This document shows, piece after piece, positions 32,718-41,060 of a stretch of 49,408 bases of DNA. Made by a program: the position numbers and the translations under genes. The notes beneath the pieces were generated by a model. That model made no database searches. It was not told where the DNA came from and worked only from the letters and a program-made list of their open reading frames with translations. This DNA is from an uncultured Eubacteriales bacterium. GTDB lineage: Bacteria; Bacillota; Clostridia; Peptostreptococcales; Anaerovoracaceae. Positions within the stretch are counted from its first letter, which is position 1, and every line of letters begins with the position of its first letter. The DNA lies in assembly GCA_902763505.1 (NCBI GenBank), contig CACWSO010000016.1:1-49408 (forward strand), in the 5' to 3' direction.

Positions 32718-34244
32718 ATGAAGCTGAGAGAATTATTGGAAGATCTGAAATACGAAATACTGAGCGAGGGCAAGGCGGGCCTGGATACGGAGGTCACGGA
32801 CATCGTGCTGGACTCGAGAAAAGCAGAGCACGGATGCTTGTTCACCTGCGTCAAAGGAGCAGTCGTCGACGGCCATAAATTTGCGGCGGACGTTGCAAAG
32901 GCAGGTGCAGGGGCAATCATCGTAGAGGATGCGATCGATCTGCCTGCCGGTACAGCACCAGTCGTCGTAAAGGTTCCGGACAGCCGTTATGCGCTGGCAT
33001 GTGTGAGTGCAGCTTGGTTTGGTCATCCGGCGGAGAAACTGACGACCATCGGCATCACGGGTACCAAGGGCAAAACCACTACGACATACATGGTCAAGGC
33101 CATACTCGAAAACATCGGTCACAAGGTTGGTCTGATTGGTACGATCGAGGCGGACACGGGTTCCCGGACGATACCGGCAGCCAACACGACACCGGAGTCC
33201 TATCTGGTGCAGAAGTACTTCGCCGAGATGGTGGAGAATGGATGCGACAGCGTGGTCATGGAAGCATCCTCGCAAGGATTCATGCTCCACAGAACAGCGG
33301 GATTTACCTTTGACTACGGTATCTTCACGAATATTGAACCGGATCACATTGGTCCGAATGAACATAGAGATTTCGAGCACTATCTGGAATGCAAGAAGAT
33401 GCTCCTCAATCAGTGCCGTGTAGGAATCGTCAACAGAGACGACGAGCATCTGGCGCAGATTCTGGAGGGAGCAGGGTGTCAGATCGAAACCTATGGAATC
33501 GGTGCTCCCGGAAGCGAACCGGGCAGCGCGTCTAACGCGGCGGAGCTGGTAGATCCGGAGCACGACCTCAGAGCTGAGGATATGGAGCTCGTCTCCCATC
33601 CGGGATATCTGGGCATCAAGTACCACGTGAAGGGCATGATGGATTTCCCTGTTGAGATCGACATCCCGGGCAAGTTCAGCGTTTACAACTCGCTGACTGC
33701 CATCGCCATCTGCAGACACTTCGGCGTCAGCCCTGAGGCGATCACCGAAGCCCTGAAGGACATCCACGTCAAGGGCCGTGTCGAACTCATCAAAGTCAGC
33801 GATGATTTTGCACTGATGATCGACTATGCACACAACGCCATGGCGCTGCAAAGCCTGCTGGAGACTCTGCGAGAGTACAATCCGCACAGGCTTGTAACGG
33901 TATTTGGCTGCGGCGGAAACCGCGCCCGCGACAGACGGTTCGAAATGGGAGAAGTGTCAGGAAGACTGGCGGATCTGACGATCATCACAAGCGACAATCC
34001 GCGTAATGAAGATCCGCAGGCGATCATCGATGACATCAAGGTCGGCATCGGAAAGACCGACGGCAAATATGTGGAAATCATCAACCGCAAAGACGCTATG
34101 AAGTACGCCATCGAGCACGGTGAGCCGGGCGACATCATCATCTGCGCAGGCAAAGGCCACGAAACGTATCAGGAAATCAACGGCGTGAAATACGATATGG
34201 ACGAACGCGTTCTCATCAAGGAAATATTGGAGGAACTGAAATGA
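32718..34244 (+). CDS. murE: UDP-MurNAc-L-Ala-D-Glu--meso-DAP ligase
   Basis: This 508-residue Mur ligase adds the third stem-peptide residue. The ATP loop is GITGTKGKTTTTYM (near 113-126). NTTPESYLVQKYF and MEASSQGFMLHR follow, the central domain has IDYAHNAMALQSLLE, and the C-terminal DNPRNEDPQAI holds the DNPR motif typical of meso-DAP-specific enzymes. This agrees with dapA/dapB across the gap. Two in-frame starts exist. The ATG at 32718 gives the usual MKLRELL beginning but has its GGAGG 14 bases upstream. The ATG at 32697 has no ribosome site. The former is preferred but not certain. It overlaps the next gene by ATGA. Confidence 0.93.
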   Translation: MKLRELLEDLKYEILSEGKAGLDTEVTDIVLDSRKAEHGCLFTCVKGAVVDGHKFAADVAKAGAGAIIVEDAIDLPAGTAPVVVKVPDSRYALACVSAAWFGHPAEKLTTIGITGTKGKTTTTYMVKAILENIGHKVGLIGTIEADTGSRTIPAANTTPESYLVQKYFAEMVENGCDSVVMEASSQGFMLHRTAGFTFDYGIFTNIEPDHIGPNEHRDFEHYLECKKMLLNQCRVGIVNRDDEHLAQILEGAGCQIETYGIGAPGSEPGSASNAAELVDPEHDLRAEDMELVSHPGYLGIKYHVKGMMDFPVEIDIPGKFSVYNSLTAIAICRHFGVSPEAITEALKDIHVKGRVELIKVSDDFALMIDYAHNAMALQSLLETLREYNPHRLVTVFGCGGNRARDRRFEMGEVSGRLADLTIITSDNPRNEDPQAIIDDIKVGIGKTDGKYVEIINRKDAMKYAIEHGEPGDIIICAGKGHETYQEINGVKYDMDERVLIKEILEELK

Positions 34245-35620
34245 AAGAATATGACATCATTATAGTAGGTGCTGGTGCAAGCGGCGTATTCATGAGCTAC
34301 GAACTGGCAAAGCTGAATACCAGCGCGCGTGTGCTTGTGCTCGATAAAGGCAGCGATCTGGACGGCAGAGTCTGCCCGATCAAGGCAGGTAAGACTAAGA
34401 CCTGCGTCAAGTGCAATCCGTGCCATATCATGAATGGATACGGCGGTGCCGGAACACTGTCCGACGGAAAATACAACATCACAACTCAGTTTGGCGGCGA
34501 CCTGCACAACTATGTAGGTCTGGACAAGGCCATGGAACTGATGGAGTACGTGGACGAAGTGCTTTGCAGCATGGGCGGCGCTGATGCGAAGCTGTATTCA
34601 ACGGGCAATTCCGAACTGAAGACAGAGTGTCTCAAACACGACCTGCACCTTTTAGAGGCGAAGGTCAGACATCTGGGAACGGACAGAAACGTCAGAATCC
34701 TGGGCAAAATGTTCGACTACTGCAAAGACAAGATCGACATGGAGTTCCACACAGTAATTGAGGATGTGGAACGTCAGGAAGACGGCACCTTCATCGTGAA
34801 GACGGACAAAGGTGAAGTATTCTCCTGTAAGGATCTGGTGCTGGCAACGGGTCGTTCCGGTTCTAAGTGGATTTCACAGATCTGCGACAAGATGGGCGTC
34901 GAGCAGAAGAAGAACCGCGTGGACATCGGCGTCAGGGTAGAGCTTCCGGCGGAAGTATTCAAGCATATCACAGATGATGTTTATGAAAGCAAGATCATCT
35001 ATCAGACAGATAAATACAATGATCTGGTCAGAACGTTTTGCATGAACCCGTACGGCGAGGTCGTATCAGAGAACACGAACGGTATCGTCACAGTGAATGG
35101 ACACAGCTACGACGATCCGTCCCTGCATACACAGAACACCAACTTCGCACTGCTCGTATCGAATCACTTCACGGAACCGTTCGACGACAGCAATGAGTAC
35201 GGTGAGTCCATCGCCAAGCTGTCCAACATGCTGGGCGGCGGTGTTCTGCTCCAGAGATTCGGAGACCTGGTGAAGGGACGCCGTTCCAGCGAACGCAGAA
35301 TGCGCAAGTGTTTCACGCAGCCGACGCTGCAGGCGACTCCTGGTGACTTGTCTCTGGTTATTCCGAAGAGACAGCTGGACGATATCATCGAGATGATCTA
35401 TGCCCTCGATAAAATCGCGCCGGGAACAGCCAATGAAGATACACTGCTCTATGGTGTGGAAGTCAAGTTCTACAATTCTGTCGTCAAAGTTGATGGAAAT
35501 CTGGAAACGGCAGTGCCGCACATGTATGCGCTGGGAGATGGTTCCGGCGTGACCCACTCACTGTCACAGGCTTCCGCCAGCGGAGTATACGTAGCGAGAA
35601 TTCTGGCGGAGAAGTATTGA
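34241..35620 (+). CDS. FAD-dependent oxidoreductase with CxxCxxC motif
   Basis: This 459-residue flavoprotein has an N-terminal Rossmann motif DIIIVGAGASGVFMSYELA. A cysteine motif, CVKCNPCHIMNGYGGAG, lies near residue 53. LVLATGRSGSKWI follows in the middle, and a C-terminal FAD-contact segment reads MYALGDGSGVTHSLSQA. It resembles the uncharacterised FAD-dependent dehydrogenase group COG2509. Three closely spaced cysteines next to the FAD domain suggest redox or metal chemistry, but no substrate can be named. It is coupled to murE by ATGA and followed by a second cysteine-motif protein 31 bases downstream. Confidence 0.78.
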   Translation: MKEYDIIIVGAGASGVFMSYELAKLNTSARVLVLDKGSDLDGRVCPIKAGKTKTCVKCNPCHIMNGYGGAGTLSDGKYNITTQFGGDLHNYVGLDKAMELMEYVDEVLCSMGGADAKLYSTGNSELKTECLKHDLHLLEAKVRHLGTDRNVRILGKMFDYCKDKIDMEFHTVIEDVERQEDGTFIVKTDKGEVFSCKDLVLATGRSGSKWISQICDKMGVEQKKNRVDIGVRVELPAEVFKHITDDVYESKIIYQTDKYNDLVRTFCMNPYGEVVSENTNGIVTVNGHSYDDPSLHTQNTNFALLVSNHFTEPFDDSNEYGESIAKLSNMLGGGVLLQRFGDLVKGRRSSERRMRKCFTQPTLQATPGDLSLVIPKRQLDDIIEMIYALDKIAPGTANEDTLLYGVEVKFYNSVVKVDGNLETAVPHMYALGDGSGVTHSLSQASASGVYVARILAEKY

Positions 35621-35651
35621 GAGAAAACAGAGTATTGAGAAGGAGATATCC

Positions 35652-36146
35652 ATGAGCGAAACAGTAAAAACGGAAAACACTGCACCTGCACCTGCCAAAC
35701 CTGATCCAAACGCATGGAAAGAGCAGTTGGTCGGAAAGAGCGACAAGGTTGTGAAAGCCGTTACAAATCATCACAACAAATACAACTGCGCACAGTCGGT
35801 GGCGTGCGCTTTTGCAGAAGACCTGGGAATGGATGAACAGACCGTGTTCAGAATGATGGAAGGGTTCGGCTTTGGCATGGGCTCGATGCATGAATGCGGG
35901 GCTGTCTCTGCGATGGCAGCAGTGGCAGGACTGAAGGAGTCGGACGGCAACCTGCAGTCGCCTGCTTCCAAGAAGGCAAGCTACAAAGCCTCCAAGGCGA
36001 TGCTGAAGGCCTTTGAAGAAAAGAACGGTTCTACAATCTGCAGTGTGATCAAAGGTGTTGAAACGAAAAAAGTTCTCCGCAGCTGCGACGGCTGCGTGGA
36101 GGACGCAACGGAAATCATTGAACGGTATTTAAGAGGGGAACTTTAA
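35652..36146 (+). CDS. C_GCAxxG_C_C family putative redox protein
   Basis: This 164-residue protein has the family pattern of dispersed cysteines: YNCAQSVACAFAEDLG, then GFGFGMGSMHECGAVSAMAA, then a C-terminal TICSVIKG and SCDGCVED. The family is annotated as probable redox-active or metal-binding and often sits beside flavoproteins or transporters. The central motif reads ECGAVSAMAAVAG rather than the strict GCAxxG. The first 35 residues are Pro/Ala/Lys-rich and unlike the family, suggesting an added tail. A GAAGGAGAT site precedes the start. Adjacency to the FAD protein suggests the two work together (inference). Confidence 0.75.
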   Translation: MSETVKTENTAPAPAKPDPNAWKEQLVGKSDKVVKAVTNHHNKYNCAQSVACAFAEDLGMDEQTVFRMMEGFGFGMGSMHECGAVSAMAAVAGLKESDGNLQSPASKKASYKASKAMLKAFEEKNGSTICSVIKGVETKKVLRSCDGCVEDATEIIERYLRGEL

Positions 36147-36197
36147 GAAATAATACGTAATAAAGCAAAGTAAAGGAAAGCGAAAAGGAGAACTGTA

Positions 36198-38003
36198 ATG
36201 TCTGGCGTGAGTGAAAAGAGGAGGAAGGCAATTGCCTGGGCTGAAGAAGTTGTATCCTATGTGGATAATGACCCGCGTCCTATTGTCAAGTGCAAGGAAT
36301 CCAGACCAATTACCGACATCAAGGATCTGCTGGTTTCAAGTACAAAACTGTATGGGGACAACGTTGCATATTTGCAGAAGTGGGACAGAAAAGGAGAATA
36401 TGAACCAATTACCTACAAGGAAGTCCTCGCCGATGTAAATGGCATCGGAACGTGGATGATGGACAAGGGCCTGACCGGAAAGAGAGTTGCGGTCATTGGA
36501 CCGAACTGCTACCAGTGGTGCAGCACGTACCTGGCCGTTACCGGAGGCATCGGGTGTATCGTTCCGTTGGATAAACAATTAAATGCCGACGAGTTAAAAA
36601 ACCAGATCCAAAGATCTGAAGTATCTGCGGTCGTATTTGATGATGATCATCTGGAAACATTCCAAAAGATCAAAGCAGATGGCGATACAAACCTTGAACT
36701 GCTTGTGGCTTTCGATGCTGACGAGGAAAAGGACGGCGTCTATGCCTGGAAGCAGATCAAAGAAGAAGGCAAGAAGCTGATAGAAGCCGGCAATTCCGAT
36801 TACGTGAATGCGGAAGTGGATAATGAAGTCATGAGTATCCTGATATTCACATCCGGCACAATGGGCAAGCCAAAAGGCGTCATGCTCAGCCAGAAAAACG
36901 TGTGCGCCGAGCTGATGATCGCACCGACAACCTTTGAACTCAGACAGGATGACATCTATCTGTCCTTCCTGCCTTTGCACCATACTTACGAGTGCACTTG
37001 CTGCTTCCTGATGGCGCTGTACAAAGGATCAGCCGTTGCATTTTGCCAGGGACTTACATACATCACGAAGAATCTGAAGGAAGTCAGACCGACCATGATG
37101 CTGGCAGTGCCGGCACTCTATGAGAAGATGTACCAGAGAATATGGAAGAGTGCGCGTCAGCAGGGAAAAGATGCAACACTTCGGAAGGTCATCAAGATCA
37201 ACCGTTTCACAAAGAAGTTCCATATCGACCTGGGAGATAAATTCTTTAAGGATATCCGCGATGTGTTCGGCGGCAGAATGAAAACGCTCATCTGCGGCGG
37301 CGCCAAAATCGATCCGCAGATCCTGGACGGACTTCAGGATTTCGGGTTCAATGCCCTTCAGGGTTATGGCCTGACAGAGGCGGCCCCTATGGGTGCGTTC
37401 AATCCGCAGGATGCGCCAAACTCCAGGTCCATCGGTGTGCCGTTCCCGGGACAGGATATCAAGACGATCAATGTCAACGAGGAGGGCATCGGAGAAATCT
37501 GCATCAAAGGCCCGAACATTATGCTTGGATACTTTGATGATCCGGAAGAGACAGCGAAGGTCCTCGATGAGGAAGGCTGGTTCCATACGGGTGATCTGGG
37601 TTATGTCGATACAGATGGTTATGCATATCTGACAGGCCGCGCCAAGAACGTTATCGTGACGAGAAAAGGCAAGAACATCTATCCGGAAGAGATTGAATAC
37701 CTGATCAATCTGATTCCTTTTGTGGAGGAGTCATATGTGTTTGGCGCTGCGGAAGATGAGGGTGATGACACCTTGCTTGTGGCTTCTGTCAAAGTTGATG
37801 ATGGGGAAATGGCAGAGCTTCTTGGACCGGATTATACTGATGATGACGTCAAGCGGGAAATCTGGAAGGAAATCGACAAGATCAATGCAGAAGCTCCTAT
37901 GCACAGAAAAATCAGGAGAGTCATTCACCGGAAAACCGATTTCATACACAACACCTCTTCCAAGCTCATGAGAATGGTCGAGGAAAATAAGCTGGAAGAG
38001 TAA
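36198..38003 (+). CDS. Long-chain acyl-CoA synthetase / AMP-dependent ligase
   Basis: This 601-residue ANL-superfamily enzyme activates a fatty acid with ATP and transfers it to CoA. Motifs are IFTSGTMGKPKGVMLSQKN (P-loop, near 218), FLPLHHTYECT, GYGLTEAAPMG, GWFHTGDLGYVDTDGYAYLT (near 465) and GRAKNVIVTRKGKNIYPEEI. The C-terminal lysine position is in SSKLMRM. Layout and length fit FadD/Faa-type long-chain ligases. GAAAAGGAG precedes the ATG, and it closes the murE-led unit before a strong terminator. With the acyl-ACP thioesterase 5 kb upstream it could recycle free fatty acids (inference). Confidence 0.9.
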   Translation: MSGVSEKRRKAIAWAEEVVSYVDNDPRPIVKCKESRPITDIKDLLVSSTKLYGDNVAYLQKWDRKGEYEPITYKEVLADVNGIGTWMMDKGLTGKRVAVIGPNCYQWCSTYLAVTGGIGCIVPLDKQLNADELKNQIQRSEVSAVVFDDDHLETFQKIKADGDTNLELLVAFDADEEKDGVYAWKQIKEEGKKLIEAGNSDYVNAEVDNEVMSILIFTSGTMGKPKGVMLSQKNVCAELMIAPTTFELRQDDIYLSFLPLHHTYECTCCFLMALYKGSAVAFCQGLTYITKNLKEVRPTMMLAVPALYEKMYQRIWKSARQQGKDATLRKVIKINRFTKKFHIDLGDKFFKDIRDVFGGRMKTLICGGAKIDPQILDGLQDFGFNALQGYGLTEAAPMGAFNPQDAPNSRSIGVPFPGQDIKTINVNEEGIGEICIKGPNIMLGYFDDPEETAKVLDEEGWFHTGDLGYVDTDGYAYLTGRAKNVIVTRKGKNIYPEEIEYLINLIPFVEESYVFGAAEDEGDDTLLVASVKVDDGEMAELLGPDYTDDDVKREIWKEIDKINAEAPMHRKIRRVIHRKTDFIHNTSSKLMRMVEENKLEE

Positions 38004-38018
38004 TAAAAAACAACAAAA

Positions 38019-38043
38019 GGGCGCCCGTCAGGGCGCCGTTTTA
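38019..38043 (+). terminator. Terminator after the acyl-CoA ligase
   Basis: The stem GGCGCCC/GGGCGCC (7 bp, GTCA loop) is flanked by AAAA upstream and GTTTTAA downstream. It may also serve the convergent racemase gene. Confidence 0.82.
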
Positions 38044-38079
38044 ATTAGCGATCGTTCCGCAATTTATTTCGCAATCCGT

Positions 38080-39186
38080 TTAGCAGTAAACCTTCTCAAT
38101 GTTCGCTGAGTTGGTGAGATAGACCATAGTCGAGTACTTCAGATCGAATTCAATGATATCACCGACTTTCAGATCGCCGCCGTTATCTACCAGGTCCTGA
38201 ATGTCCAGAATGGTGTGGTCGGAAGATGCTCCCAGAATTTCAACACCTTCCATGCGTGGCAGGAGATCATCCGGATCACCGTAGTCACACTTGCCCAGGG
38301 CGATCAGAGCACGGCGTCTGATACCGCGGTCCACATATTCTATCTGGTGACCGAAAGCGTCGAAGCCGCGTTCGCCGACCGGATGGGACGGCTTGTCTTT
38401 GACTTCGATCACTTCTGCCTGCAGTGTGAAAATGTCCTGATGCATCTTGCTCAGGTCGTATCCATAGAGGACCGGCAGGTCGTATGCCAGCAGGATCGCC
38501 TCACCGATGCGCAGCATGTTGACGCGCTCCGGCAGGTTGCCGTCGAGGACTCTCATGAAGGAACTGGTCGCTCCGCCGGAAATGATTTCGAGAGGACGGC
38601 CGATTTTAGCTTCGATATTTTCAGCGATTTCGATGAGTTCGCCGATCTTTTCCGGTGTGGCTACGATGGAACCATAGCAGCCAACATTGAAACCGACACC
38701 TGCCAGATGCAGGTTCTTCAGGTCATTTTCTACGGCGAGAGCTGCTTCAGCCATTTCATCCTTATCCCACCAGCCTTCACGCAGATCACCGCAGTCAGCC
38801 ATGAGGATGACATTGTGGATTTTGCCTTGCTCGCCGGCGCACTTGTTCAGCGCTTCCAGAACGACCATCTCGCTGTTCAGACTGTAATCGCAGTAGGTTA
38901 CGATGTCTTCTGCTTCGCTGAGCATCGGGATTCTGACCATGAGCAGCGGAGTTTTGAATCCTTCTTCTTTCAGCGCAGCCAACTGTTCCAGCCTTGAGGA
39001 AGCGATGAATTTCACGCCTGCTTTCTCGTATTCACGGGCGCATGGAACAAGTCCTGTGCAGCCCTTGATGACCCCTGCGATTTCAACGCCGTCGCGTGCG
39101 CAGAGATCCTTCACATATTCTATGTTATGTCTGAGTTTGCCCAGATCCACTACCAGCTTCGGGTAGCCGTGTTTGATGTATGACAT
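38080..39186 (-). CDS. PLP-dependent amino-acid racemase (alanine/ornithine racemase family)
   Basis: This 368-residue protein has the fold-type III (alanine racemase N-terminal-like) layout. LVVDLGKLRHNIEYVKDLC and IAGVIKGCTG carry the PLP lysine near residue 37. LMADCGDLREGWW and ISGGATSSFMRVLDG match the phosphate-binding part, followed by EHTIL-like SDHTILDIQD. The form with DCGDLREG and GGATSS resembles ornithine racemase (Orr) and YhfX-type proteins rather than biosynthetic alanine racemase. The start at 39186 is set by AGGAGG 9 bases upstream. Amino-acid-fermenting Clostridia use such racemases for D-amino-acid pathways. The substrate here is not proven. Confidence 0.8.
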   Translation of the reverse strand: MSYIKHGYPKLVVDLGKLRHNIEYVKDLCARDGVEIAGVIKGCTGLVPCAREYEKAGVKFIASSRLEQLAALKEEGFKTPLLMVRIPMLSEAEDIVTYCDYSLNSEMVVLEALNKCAGEQGKIHNVILMADCGDLREGWWDKDEMAEAALAVENDLKNLHLAGVGFNVGCYGSIVATPEKIGELIEIAENIEAKIGRPLEIISGGATSSFMRVLDGNLPERVNMLRIGEAILLAYDLPVLYGYDLSKMHQDIFTLQAEVIEVKDKPSHPVGERGFDAFGHQIEYVDRGIRRRALIALGKCDYGDPDDLLPRMEGVEILGASSDHTILDIQDLVDNGGDLKVGDIIEFDLKYSTMVYLTNSANIEKVYC

Positions 39187-39246
39187 TTCTATGTTCCTCC
39201 TGTTGAAGTATAGCTTCAGCTTCGGCAAAGCTTCGCCTGCATCATC

Positions 39247-39255
39247 AGTATATCA
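39247..39255 (-). promoter_or_regulatory. Extended -10 for the racemase gene
   Basis: The minus strand reads TGA-TATACT, about 60 bases upstream of the racemase ATG, with no clear -35. Confidence 0.4.
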
Positions 39256-39330
39256 TAGATTTCGATATGCAAAGGCAGGAAAATGCGGTAAACTGAAGAG
39301 ACCCTAACAGGTTCAAACAGGAGGAAAACC

Positions 39331-40347
39331 ATGAAGACGGTACGCATCGCCCTCATCGGGTATGGAAATGTTGGAAAAGCATTCGCTGCGATGCTTTTGC
39401 GAAAAGAGGATTACATCCGTGAAGCCTTTGATGCAAAGGCGATCATCACCGGGATCTGCACAAAGAGCCGCGGCGTTTGTCTGTGCCCCGATGGAATCGA
39501 TACAGAAACACTCACGGACGACATGTTCAACAAAGAGCTTGATGATTTTGCATTAATCGATTCGGGCGAGTATGATGTCATGATCGAATTGACGCCGATC
39601 AACATCATGACGGGACAGCCTGCGACGGACCATATTCGGCGCGCGCTGCAACTGGGAAAGCACGTCATTACAGCAAACAAAGGACCGATCGCATGGTATT
39701 ATCGTGAGCTGCGCGATCTGGCGAAGAAACAGGGCGTTGGGTTTTGTCATGAAGCGACGGTCATGGACGGAACGCCGGTGTACAACCTGACGAAGGAAAC
39801 GCTCAAAGGCTGCCGGATCACAGAAGTCAGCGGCATCTTCAACGCGACGACGAATTTCATCCTGACGGAGATGGAAAAAGGCGTCAGCTTCGAGGACGCT
39901 GTGGAAGAAGGACGGCGACAGGGTTTTGTAGAAGCGGACGCAAGCATGGACATCGACGGATGGGATGCATCGGCCAAGCTGACGGCGCTGATGAATGTGC
40001 TGATGGATGTGGAAATCACGCCGTTGGACATCGACAGAACCGGCATCGGCGGGATCACCAAAGACGATATCGATGCAGCGAAAGCTCAGGGCAAACGGAT
40101 CAAACTGCTCTGCCGCGGAAGAGTGGAAGACGGCAAACCGGTTGGGACGGTCAAGCCGACCTGGGTGGACGAGCACACGCTGCCGGCAATCATGGATGCG
40201 ACCTCTTCCTATGTGACGATCGACACAGATCTCATGGGAGCCACCACAGTCATCGAAGAACCATTCGAACCGGAGATCGATCACACTGCCTATGGTGTGC
40301 TGAGTGATCTCTTCCGGATCCTGACAGATTACGAAAACGGATTCTGA
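39331..40347 (+). CDS. hom: Homoserine dehydrogenase without ACT domain
   Basis: This 338-residue NAD(P)-dependent enzyme reduces aspartate semialdehyde to homoserine. The Rossmann motif is IALIGYGNVGKAFAAML. VITANKGPIAWYYREL carries the lysine contacting the cofactor, FCHEATVMDGTPVYN follows, and EADASMDIDGWDASAKL (near 205) carries the catalytic Asp and Lys. It ends soon after the catalytic domain, so the C-terminal ACT domain that gives threonine feedback inhibition in many bacteria is missing. CAGGAGG precedes the ATG. The racemase is divergent. No thrB, thrC or aspartokinase is adjacent. Confidence 0.88.
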   Translation: MKTVRIALIGYGNVGKAFAAMLLRKEDYIREAFDAKAIITGICTKSRGVCLCPDGIDTETLTDDMFNKELDDFALIDSGEYDVMIELTPINIMTGQPATDHIRRALQLGKHVITANKGPIAWYYRELRDLAKKQGVGFCHEATVMDGTPVYNLTKETLKGCRITEVSGIFNATTNFILTEMEKGVSFEDAVEEGRRQGFVEADASMDIDGWDASAKLTALMNVLMDVEITPLDIDRTGIGGITKDDIDAAKAQGKRIKLLCRGRVEDGKPVGTVKPTWVDEHTLPAIMDATSSYVTIDTDLMGATTVIEEPFEPEIDHTAYGVLSDLFRILTDYENGF

Positions 40348-40380
40348 TGGATTACTACATATTATCTTGGATGACGTTCG

Positions 40381-40409
40381 TTGACACACCTACATATTTC
40401 ATGTAGAAT
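40381..40409 (+). promoter_or_regulatory. Consensus promoter upstream of greA-lysS
   Basis: TTGACA - 17 bp - TAGAAT is one of the best sigma-A matches in the window. The expected start (about 40416) falls inside the left arm of the hairpin that terminates hom. Confidence 0.82.
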
Positions 40410-40410
40410 G

Positions 40411-40439
40411 AAAGCACTCGCAGGACGAGTGCTTTTTTT
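40411..40439 (+). terminator. Terminator of hom, overlapping the greA start region
   Basis: AAAGCACTCG/CGAGTGCTTT is a 10-bp perfect stem with a 5-base loop and a run of 7 Ts that overlaps its 3' end. Transcripts arriving from hom carry the full stem. Those starting at about 40416 keep only the inner ACTCG/CGAGT pairs. Confidence 0.9.
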
Positions 40440-40539
40440 GGTGTACTTTTGACACTAAACGCATGGCTGAACACACATCGAAAAAGCAGTTCGAACGGGG
40501 TAAATAAAGCGTTCTTTATGCGCGAAAAAGGAGTAGAAA

Positions 40540-41025
40540 ATGGAAGAATTCATGAACGAAGAATTACTGTTAACTCAAGAGGGTTACGATAACATCGTTG
40601 CCGAACACGAAGAGCTGGTTTCAGTCAAACGTGCAGAAGTTGCAGCAAGAATCAAGGAAGCGATCTCGTACGGAGATATTTCCGAAAATGCTGAATACGA
40701 TTCAGCGAAGAACGAGCAGGCCGAACTGGAAGAGCGTATCCACCAGCTGGAAGAGATGCTCAGAAAAGCCAAGATCGTTCAGGAAGATGATGTAAAAGGC
40801 GATAAGGTCAACATCGGCCTTAAAGTTACAGTCAAAGATATAGATACAGGAGACAAAGAGGTATTCTCTATAGTTGGCGCCACTGAATCTGATCCATTCA
40901 ACGGCAAAATCTCTACAGAATCCTCTGTTGGTAAAGCGCTCATTGGAAAGAAAAAAGGCGAAACAGTCGCAATCGAGGTTCCGGACGGAATCATCAACTA
41001 CAAGATCATGAAGATCGAGAAGTAA
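40540..41025 (+). CDS. greA: Transcription elongation factor GreA
   Basis: This 161-residue protein rescues backtracked RNA polymerase by stimulating transcript cleavage. The N-terminal coiled coil carries LLTQEGYDNIVAEHEEL and the tip motif YGDISENAEYDSAKNEQ, whose acidic residues reach the polymerase active site. The C-terminal FKBP-like domain has FSIVGATESDP and KISTESSVGKALIGKKKGE. Start chosen by AAAAGGAG 8 bases upstream of the first ATG; a second in-frame ATG follows four codons later. It is co-transcribed with lysS, 35 bases downstream, an arrangement common in Firmicutes. Confidence 0.97.
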   Translation: MEEFMNEELLLTQEGYDNIVAEHEELVSVKRAEVAARIKEAISYGDISENAEYDSAKNEQAELEERIHQLEEMLRKAKIVQEDDVKGDKVNIGLKVTVKDIDTGDKEVFSIVGATESDPFNGKISTESSVGKALIGKKKGETVAIEVPDGIINYKIMKIEK

Positions 41026-41060
41026 GCGAAAGCAACAAGCGAGATGGAAAGGACAATACA

